Shown here: in pieces, positions 1 to 5,957 of the stretch
How positions within the stretch are numbered: the stretch's first letter is position 1
Layout of the letters: each line of letters starts with the position of its first letter
Source: Patescibacteria group bacterium
GTDB lineage: Bacteria; Patescibacteriota; Patescibacteriia; 2-12-FULL-60-25
Assembly: GCA_018061485.1 (NCBI GenBank)
Contig: JAGOUA010000033.1
Coordinates: 1-7,492, forward strand
DNA length: 7,492 bases
Direction of reading: 5' to 3'
Made by a program: the position numbers and the translations under genes
The notes under the pieces: model-generated
Told to the model about the DNA's origin: nothing
The model's database searches: none
What the model saw: only the letters and a program-made list of their open reading frames with translations

Positions 1-1465
1 GGTATTTTTGACGACGCATGGTTTGGTTAACGAGACGTGGTTTTTCACGAATCTTGCCTACGGCTGCTTCCATACCAGGACCATGTACGTTGTGGCTCTT
101 CGAAGACTTGGCGTTTGGAATGTGCTGTGCTTTGACAATGATCGGCGTGCCGACAAAGCCAAATTTTTCGCGAACACGTTTTTCGAAGAACTTGATCCAG
201 TTTGGATGAAGGTTGTCTTTTTCGCCCACAACCGTGATCAAAAAGTGAGGGGGCGCTGAGCCGATCTGCGCCACGTCATAAATGCGAGGGGATTTTGGTC
301 CGTAGCTCGCGAGAGGTTTCATGGTCTTGATACATGCCTTCAGTACGCGGTTGATCGCGTTATAGTCAATTTTACGATGACGTTCGTTTTGTACTTCGAG
401 CGCGAGATCCAAAATGTTCTTTACGCGTTGTTTTTCGAGCGCGCTCGTAAACACGATAGGCGCCCAGGAAAGAAACGGAAAGCATTGACGAATGAGTTTT
501 TCGTAGGCGTCTGGAGACTTGGTCGTTTTGTTTTTGACCAGGTCCCACTTGTTGGCGACCAGGACCAGTCCCTTGCGTTCGTATTCCATTAGTCCAGCAA
601 GGTGGCGATCCTGTGCGGTCGGATCTTGCGTGGCATCAAAGACCAAAAAGGCGATGTCGGCATCATCAATGGCTTGTTTGTTGCGACGAATACCTTCTTC
701 TTCGAGGCGTCCATCTACCTTCGCCGCTTTACGCATACCCGCGGTATCAACTAACACGATATCCCGATCTTGATAGCGAATCATGGTGTCCTGCGGTTCG
801 CGTGTGGTATGGGCGACGGGCGAGACAATGACGCGCTCTTCGCCAAGAATAGCGTTCGTGAGAGAAGATTTGCCGACGTTTGGACGACCCACGAGGGCGA
901 TGCGGAGCGCCTCTACTTCAAAGTGTGGGCGAGCCGGCTTGCCGATCTCTTTGAGTTTGTCTTGAATGAGGTCGAGCAAGTCTCCTACGCCAAGGCTGGT
1001 CACGGCGCTTACGGGATGAGGTTCGCCAAGGCCGAGCTGACGCCATTCGTCGGCGGTGGCATTGGTGAGGTCTTTTTGCTTGTCGCACTTATTCACGATT
1101 AAAAGAGGGTGTTTTTTGTAGGTACGCGCACATTGGACGATATCACGATCTTCGGGGAGAGGGCCGGTTTTTGTATCCCCAACGAAAATCACCAAGTCCG
1201 CCTCTTTGATGGCTTGTTCGCTTTGGCGGTAGATACCCTCGCCAACGTCATTGGACTCGACGTCCATTCCGCCCGTGTCCGTTAATTCAAAAACATCGCC
1301 ACGCCACGTGACAAGACCATAGTGCCGGTCTCGTGTAGTGTGAGATTCGCTACTCGTGAGCGCTTTTGGCTGCTCGGTGAACTTGTTCCACAGGGTGGAT
1401 TTACCAACATTGGTGCGGCCAACAAGGGCGACGCGAGGAAGGGGGGATGGGGAGGCGAGGGACAT
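1..1465 (-). CDS. der: GTPase Der (EngA), ribosome assembly factor; C-terminus cut by window edge
   Basis: The frame is open from ATG at 1465-1463 to the window edge, 488 codons with no stop. Der is an essential GTPase with two tandem G domains that acts in 50S subunit maturation. The first G domain shows the P-loop GRTNVGKST (residues 16-24), TTRD (43-46), DTGG (63-66) and NKCD (125-128). The second shows GRPNVGKSS (193-201), TTRE (220-223), DTAG (240-243), NKWD (305-308) and TSAL (340-343). The KH-like domain follows at about 365-445, with YNAINR and a later PPHFLI. Beyond it a basic tail of at least 43 residues runs to the edge. The family usually has 435-500 residues, so little can be missing. 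Oddities are His in place of the usual Gly in both switch I motifs and Cys in NKCD. The start lies four bases after the LCP stop, which suggests co-transcription and perhaps translational coupling; no Shine-Dalgarno is visible. The family call is secure. Confidence 0.95.
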   Translation of the reverse strand, partial: MSLASPSPLPRVALVGRTNVGKSTLWNKFTEQPKALTSSESHTTRDRHYGLVTWRGDVFELTDTGGMDVESNDVGEGIYRQSEQAIKEADLVIFVGDTKTGPLPEDRDIVQCARTYKKHPLLIVNKCDKQKDLTNATADEWRQLGLGEPHPVSAVTSLGVGDLLDLIQDKLKEIGKPARPHFEVEALRIALVGRPNVGKSSLTNAILGEERVIVSPVAHTTREPQDTMIRYQDRDIVLVDTAGMRKAAKVDGRLEEEGIRRNKQAIDDADIAFLVFDATQDPTAQDRHLAGLMEYERKGLVLVANKWDLVKNKTTKSPDAYEKLIRQCFPFLSWAPIVFTSALEKQRVKNILDLALEVQNERHRKIDYNAINRVLKACIKTMKPLASYGPKSPRIYDVAQIGSAPPHFLITVVGEKDNLHPNWIKFFEKRVREKFGFVGTPIIVKAQHIPNAKSSKSHNVHGPGMEAAVGKIREKPRLVNQTMRRQKY

Positions 1466-1469
1466 AGGG

Positions 1470-2951
1470 TTACCGTTGATCAACGAAGGCAAAGCTTGCT
1501 TCGCCTAAAATAAGCACAAAATCCGTGGTTTGGGAATAGACACGTTCCTGGGTGGTGGCATCCAGGGGAAACGTTCGATAGGACCCGTTGTTGCCGGTAA
1601 CGATCTGATCGGGGGCGAGTGTCACGACGTCTGCTTGCAGGGTTTTTTGCAAGCGGAGGAGTTCGGCGGGCTTTTTTCCCCCCGTGAGGTCGTAAATCGC
1701 GGTACGTTCAAAGCCGCGCTTGCCCGCATTGCCCAGGGTGCCGATCTCGTAGCCGCCTTTTTCGAGCTTGGCAGCTACCTGTGCAGCAAAGTTGGTTTTA
1801 AAGGTGCCATTCTTAATCTCAAGGCGGACGCTTTCTTGTGGTTGATGCTGCTGCTCACGAGAAGCGGGGGTTGAGTAAGGGTTTTGAGCGATGGCGCGAA
1901 TCTCGGACCAGTCTTGCCGTTTTGGAAAGAGCATGTACGCCCCACCTACGTTTCCGGACGTGAGCACGCCGTCAGGAGCGTCGGTCAGGACGTTCATGGT
2001 GATGTTTTGGGGGGTAAAGTCTTTTGCGAGAGGCGCAAAGGCGAGCATGTCCCACACGCTCAGGTTGGTTTGGACATGTCCGCTCACCACGCGATAGAGA
2101 TCGGCGAGCTTGCCTGGGTCGGCTAAGGTATTCAGTGAGAGGAGTTTTTCGCGAACGGCGAGCATCACCAATTGTTGTCGCTTGCTACGAGCAAAATCCG
2201 ATCCTTCACCGTTGTTCCCGTGTCGACTACGGGCGTACATCAGAGCGCGTTCGCCATCCATGGTCTGTACACCTTTTTTAAACGAAACGGTTTTCCAGCT
2301 GTTAGGCGGATTACTTGAAGGGTAGGTGGTGTCCGTAAAAGCACGTTCGACATCAACGGTGATGCCGCCAAGAGCGTCGATAAACTTAACGAATCCCCGA
2401 AAATCCACACGAACCACGTGGTCGATGGGTACTTCTAGAAGCTCAGAAAAAGCGCGTGCGGTACGAATGGCGCCTTCTCCGGGGGCTTGTTGTTCGGCGT
2501 ACGCATGCACGGCGTTAATCTTCTCGAATCGACCGCCGTCAAGGGGATACGCCAAGTCGCGAGGGAGCGACAAGATGCCCACATTTTTGGTCTCCATGTC
2601 CAACGAAGCAAGAAGAATGGAGTCGGTCAGATTAGACCCCTCGTGTCCAGGCCCGCCAATACCCAATAAAAGGACGGTGATGCGCTTATCCTGCGTAGGG
2701 TCTTGTGTATCTCCTCCTTCTGGGGTGATCTGCGTACCAAAGAGCCACTTGCGCATACCGCCAAAAAAGGGGGTGTTCTGTTGAGCGTTGGCGATCTCTT
2801 GTGGGGCGTGATTCGAGAGATAGGACCACCGCGCGCCAACGGCTGCACCCATCGCAACAGCAACGGCAAACAGACCAGCAATCACCCAGGTTTGACGGGA
2901 GAGATCGGGTTTGGTGGTTCCAAGAAGGTCCGGAGAGGGAGGGTGTTCCAT
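1470..2951 (-). CDS. LytR-CpsA-Psr (LCP) family cell wall polymer ligase with LytR C-terminal domain
   Basis: 493 residues, ATG at 2951-2949, stop TAA at 1472-1470. LCP enzymes transfer lipid-pyrophosphate-linked glycopolymers onto peptidoglycan on the outer face of the membrane. A short cytoplasmic N-terminus leads to one membrane segment (about 22-40). The LCP catalytic domain spans about 91-270. It has the acidic motif SNLTDSILLASLD (Asp110), SLPRD (128-132, Arg131), KINAVHAYAE (144-153), DALGGITVDV (192-201) and YARSRH (239-244) followed by SDFARSKRQQ (251-260). These include the conserved Arg/Asp residues that hold pyrophosphate and metal. A linker leads to a LytR_C domain (about 374-485): VRLEIKNGT opens it and DFVLILG near the C-terminus is the typical closing strand. 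The polymer substrate cannot be told from sequence. It diverges from the 3021 gene and lies directly upstream of der. No Shine-Dalgarno is seen; the start follows a -10-like element by six bases, which supports this ATG. Confidence 0.93.
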   Translation of the reverse strand: MEHPPSPDLLGTTKPDLSRQTWVIAGLFAVAVAMGAAVGARWSYLSNHAPQEIANAQQNTPFFGGMRKWLFGTQITPEGGDTQDPTQDKRITVLLLGIGGPGHEGSNLTDSILLASLDMETKNVGILSLPRDLAYPLDGGRFEKINAVHAYAEQQAPGEGAIRTARAFSELLEVPIDHVVRVDFRGFVKFIDALGGITVDVERAFTDTTYPSSNPPNSWKTVSFKKGVQTMDGERALMYARSRHGNNGEGSDFARSKRQQLVMLAVREKLLSLNTLADPGKLADLYRVVSGHVQTNLSVWDMLAFAPLAKDFTPQNITMNVLTDAPDGVLTSGNVGGAYMLFPKRQDWSEIRAIAQNPYSTPASREQQHQPQESVRLEIKNGTFKTNFAAQVAAKLEKGGYEIGTLGNAGKRGFERTAIYDLTGGKKPAELLRLQKTLQADVVTLAPDQIVTGNNGSYRTFPLDATTQERVYSQTTDFVLILGEASFAFVDQR

Positions 2952-2969
2952 GATAGAAGTATCCTACCA
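2952..2969 (-). promoter_or_regulatory. Putative -10 promoter region for the LCP-der transcript, close to the ATG
   Basis: Read on the minus strand, the bases just before the LCP ATG contain TGGTAGGAT (2969-2961) overlapping GATACT (2963-2958). Either could act as a -10 element, the first with an extended TGn. Transcription would start within about 0-3 bases of the ATG, giving an essentially leaderless mRNA. No convincing -35 box is seen. This is a visual motif call only. Confidence 0.45.
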
Positions 2970-2973
2970 GAAT

Positions 2974-2997
2974 TTTTTTGTACGCGCATCTTTTTTG
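2974..2997. repeat. Paired T-tracts in the divergent intergenic region
   Basis: TTTTTTG occurs at 2974-2980 and again at 2991-2997, 17 bases apart and separated by GC-richer TACGCGCATC. The pair lies between the two putative -10 elements. It could act as a UP-like or curvature element for either promoter, or simply reflect AT-rich promoter DNA. I see no inverted repeat here that would suggest an operator or terminator. Confidence 0.3.
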
Positions 2998-3001
2998 GAT
3001 G

Positions 3002-3010
3002 TGGTATACT
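3002..3010 (+). promoter_or_regulatory. Putative extended -10 promoter for the 3021 gene
   Basis: TGG followed by TATACT (3005-3010) matches an extended -10 element, with five of six bases of TATAAT. Ten bases separate it from the ATG at 3021, so initiation about seven bases downstream would leave a leader of about four bases. The best -35 candidates (TTGTAC around 2978-2983) sit too far away at 21 bases, so the extended -10 would have to carry recognition. There is no Shine-Dalgarno between it and the ATG. Confidence 0.55.
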
Positions 3011-3020
3011 TCTTCTGTCT

Positions 3021-5951
3021 ATGAACCTTCTCGCTCGTTTTCGTACGTTCTTTCGTCGGTCGTTCGCGCTACGGTGCGTCTTAGGGGTTGTTCTTGCGGG
3101 GGCGCTCAGCTTGGGGGCGACTTCGGTGTACGCGCAAGCGGGCGGAGGAGCTGGCGCGCCAGCTGGTTTTGATACGGCTTGGACGCAAGGAACTACGGGA
3201 TTAGACGGTTGTAGCGGTGTTACGGGCTGTTTATTTCAGGTTTTGGGGGTGATGGTGACCTATATTTTTAGCATCATCACACTTTTTCTCTCCAAGGTGC
3301 TGGTCATATTGACGGGGGTGTTGATCGTGTTTGCTCGGTATAACGCCTTTAATACCGCGCCCGTTGTCACCATGGGCTGGGTGATTATTCGTGACTTAGT
3401 GAACGTCTTTTTTATCGTTATTTTGATGGCCTCGGCCTTCATGTCGATCATTGGTTTGGGGGATAAGTACGGCCTACACTACAAAAAAGTTGTGCCTAGT
3501 TTGGTGGTTGGAGCGATTTTGGTGAACTTTTCCCGTACCCTGATGTTACTCGCGATTGATGCCTCGCAGGTAGTGACAATGACGTTTATTTCAGCGTTCG
3601 AAGGCACGATTGCGGGAAATATCTTTCAGGCGTTTGGGATTTCGCGCATGACACAGCTCCAAACGCAGGCGGCGCAAGGAGGCGCGCAAGCCACGCAACA
3701 GGCGTTGGATGTGGCGAGTATCGGTATCGCCTACCTATTGGCTATCTTTATGCTCGTGACGGCAGTCGCGATCGTTTTGCTGTATGTCGGGTATTTTATC
3801 TTCCGTATTATCGGATTGTGGCTCCTCATCGTGATTTCTCCTGCGGCGTTCGTGGCGTCCTCGCTGCCCGGAAAGTTTCAATCCGCTCTTGGTACTTTGA
3901 CAAAGGGTTTTTGGGAGAAGTTTAGTGCGTTTCTCACGGGCGGCCCTACAATCGCCTTCATGTTGTGGCTTGCGTTCGCCGTGATTCAAGAAACGTCAGC
4001 GCAAATGGCTGGAGCGACAACGTGTGCACCGGGAGCTGGCGCCCAAAATCTGATGGGTTTTGAGATTCCGGCTAGTTTGCAAACTGGAGTATTCGTGAAC
4101 TGTATGGGTACTGTCCCGCAATTGGCGACGTTTATTGTGTCTGCTTCGCTGTTAGCGATAGGGTTTGGAGCGGCAACGAGTACCGTGCAGCAAACGGGTG
4201 CCATCGGTGGGGCGTTGGTGGGGATGGTGAACCAGCAGCGCAAGGCGTGGATGAGTCGTTTGCAGCGCGCACCGATCACCGTTGGGAAGGTGGCTGGTCG
4301 TGGCGTAGCCGCGGCTGGTCGTGGTGCGTTTAATTTGGTGGATCGTAAATACGGCGTATCTAACGCCTTTGGGCGGGGGGTGGCTGGCGGGGTGGGCGCG
4401 TCTTCTGGGTTTGTGGGTAGGGCGGGTGGTCTGGTTGGTTCCGCGATGCGCGTTATTCCGGGGGTAGGAGCGGTGGCAGCGACGGGTCTTGCGGGTGCGG
4501 CACTGAGTCGACGTAAGGGTTTGCTGGGAGCGGATACAAAAGCGATGAACGAACGCATGGGGCAACTTGACCAATTACCAGCGGCAGATCGTGCTCGAGC
4601 CTTGCGTAACTTGCGGGGGAGTACGGGTCTTGGGAGCTTCTTGGATGATGCGGCCATGGGTCCTACGCTCTTGATGCGTCAGCATGAGGAACTCTCGAAG
4701 CCAGAAATGCGTAAAGAAGTACTCAAGCAGCTTGAAGCTGACAAGATGGCGGAGTTGGAGAGCGAAGCGATAAAGGCCTTACCGTCAGGAAGGACCGAGT
4801 TGAATGAAGGAGAGAAGAATGTGATAAAGGCTCGCGCGGGCGCTTTGGCGCAAGAGCAGTTGCGTCAAGAAGAGAACGAACGCCTTTCTCGCTTGCAGGC
4901 TATTGCGACGACGAGTAACGATACACCGCAGGCTGATGCGCTCAAGAAAGAGGTCGAAAATCGCATGGCGTACGCGGATGACGCTGCGGGAAATGCAGCA
5001 TACGCAAAGCGTGTAGAGGAATTATTAAAAGATCCTTCAAAGATGAAGGACTTGGACGAATCCGTGCAAAAGAGTGGTCGGTTCGTTGCGGCGCTTTTTG
5101 AACAACATGGTGTTAGTAGTAACGGATCTGCTCCAGACGAGGCTCGCTTAGAAAGGTTGCGTGAGCAAATCAAAGACCAGAAGGAGTTGCTGGCAACGGT
5201 TGATTTGGTTGCAAAACAGCTTGCTGGCGGAGGAAAGACGGTGAAAGAGATCGAGCAGAGCATTCGTCGAAAAGATGTTTTTGGTAATCAGCGCATGCAT
5301 TCAACGAGCGACGGTGTCGCGTTGTACAGTACAAAGGAAGAAGGGGCTCAGAAGGCACTTCGTGAGGCTACCTCCACAAATATTGGCGCGGCTATAGCAG
5401 CGGCGCTAGAGGCTGAGCTACCCCTTAAGGAAATGGAGACTCTCCTTGAGCAACAAAATGCTGTCTTTAAGGGGGTCGGATCCATGAATCGAGAGATTGC
5501 GAACTATCTTAATACTCTACCAGTGAAGACCTATCAGGATCGGAGCTTCCTATTCAAGCAGTTAGATCTGGTGATGAAGCAGGCGAATAATGCTAACCTG
5601 TCTACGTCTCAACTTGCCGAAATTGCGAAATCTGTCACCTCAGATTTTGTAGACGGGTATGATGGAGAGGGAAATACTATTCGTATCCCTGTTCCGAGAG
5701 ATGCCGAAACGCTTTTTGGTGATTATAACAATCGCTCCAAGGCTGAGCAGAAGACGATCGCCTCATTCTTACGTATACCGGTTCAGATGGAGGAGGATAA
5801 AGACTTTGCTCTGTTCATGGCGAGTGTGCGACGCGTGTTCCCTGAGCAGCAGGAGACGATTACTGTTGAGCGTGATGGAAAATCAGTTCAGATTAAGCGC
5901 GGAGGTATAAAAGCTATTACTCAAGTGATTCATAACTCTAGTACTGCCTAG
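3021..5951 (+). CDS. Large polytopic membrane protein, VirB6/TrbL-like, with long cytoplasmic C-terminal region
   Basis: 976 residues, stop TAG at 5949-5951. The frame stays open upstream to 2703, but ATG 3021 is chosen because it gives a signal peptide (basic residues 1-18, hydrophobic 19-37, VYA cut site near 38/39) and follows a -10 element. Upstream codons would lie antisense to the LCP gene. Hydrophobic segments lie near 71-104 (probably two), 120-146, 157-178, 183-206 (weak), 233-258, 262-281, 306-323 and 366-388. A Gly/Ala-rich stretch follows (about 420-500, three GRG motifs). Then comes a hydrophilic, mostly helical region (about 500-976) rich in Glu, Lys, Gln and Ala, with no enzyme motif I recognise. 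The layout, with motifs such as VINFSRT-like LVNFSRT and IDASQVV, recalls Patescibacteria proteins called VirB6/TrbL-like, which form the inner-membrane channel of type IV secretion systems. That assignment is from memory and unverified. The next gene starts six bases downstream, so the two are probably one operon. Confidence 0.85.
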   Translation: MNLLARFRTFFRRSFALRCVLGVVLAGALSLGATSVYAQAGGGAGAPAGFDTAWTQGTTGLDGCSGVTGCLFQVLGVMVTYIFSIITLFLSKVLVILTGVLIVFARYNAFNTAPVVTMGWVIIRDLVNVFFIVILMASAFMSIIGLGDKYGLHYKKVVPSLVVGAILVNFSRTLMLLAIDASQVVTMTFISAFEGTIAGNIFQAFGISRMTQLQTQAAQGGAQATQQALDVASIGIAYLLAIFMLVTAVAIVLLYVGYFIFRIIGLWLLIVISPAAFVASSLPGKFQSALGTLTKGFWEKFSAFLTGGPTIAFMLWLAFAVIQETSAQMAGATTCAPGAGAQNLMGFEIPASLQTGVFVNCMGTVPQLATFIVSASLLAIGFGAATSTVQQTGAIGGALVGMVNQQRKAWMSRLQRAPITVGKVAGRGVAAAGRGAFNLVDRKYGVSNAFGRGVAGGVGASSGFVGRAGGLVGSAMRVIPGVGAVAATGLAGAALSRRKGLLGADTKAMNERMGQLDQLPAADRARALRNLRGSTGLGSFLDDAAMGPTLLMRQHEELSKPEMRKEVLKQLEADKMAELESEAIKALPSGRTELNEGEKNVIKARAGALAQEQLRQEENERLSRLQAIATTSNDTPQADALKKEVENRMAYADDAAGNAAYAKRVEELLKDPSKMKDLDESVQKSGRFVAALFEQHGVSSNGSAPDEARLERLREQIKDQKELLATVDLVAKQLAGGGKTVKEIEQSIRRKDVFGNQRMHSTSDGVALYSTKEEGAQKALREATSTNIGAAIAAALEAELPLKEMETLLEQQNAVFKGVGSMNREIANYLNTLPVKTYQDRSFLFKQLDLVMKQANNANLSTSQLAEIAKSVTSDFVDGYDGEGNTIRIPVPRDAETLFGDYNNRSKAEQKTIASFLRIPVQMEEDKDFALFMASVRRVFPEQQETITVERDGKSVQIKRGGIKAITQVIHNSSTA

Positions 5952-5957
5952 CTTGTT

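Noticed and set aside
1..1465. Several short plus-strand open frames, and the possibility that this stretch is intergenic
   Set aside because: The minus strand carries one uninterrupted Der reading frame with all G motifs; the plus-strand frames are shadows.
2326..2784. 152-codon open frame on the plus strand
   Set aside because: Antisense to the LCP catalytic domain, whose motifs are intact; no recognisable protein features.
2703..3020. In-frame upstream extension of the membrane protein gene (106 more codons from ATG 2703)
   Set aside because: It lies antisense to the well-supported 5' end of the LCP gene, spans the divergent promoter region, and would bury the signal peptide that begins exactly at ATG 3021.
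3986..4657. 223-codon open frame on the minus strand
   Set aside because: Pro/Ala/Arg-rich translation with no domain; it is the antisense reading of the Gly/Ala-rich part of the membrane protein gene.
5952..5957. Possible terminator or promoter between the two plus-strand genes
   Set aside because: Only six bases separate the genes and no hairpin with a T-tract or -10 element is visible around them.
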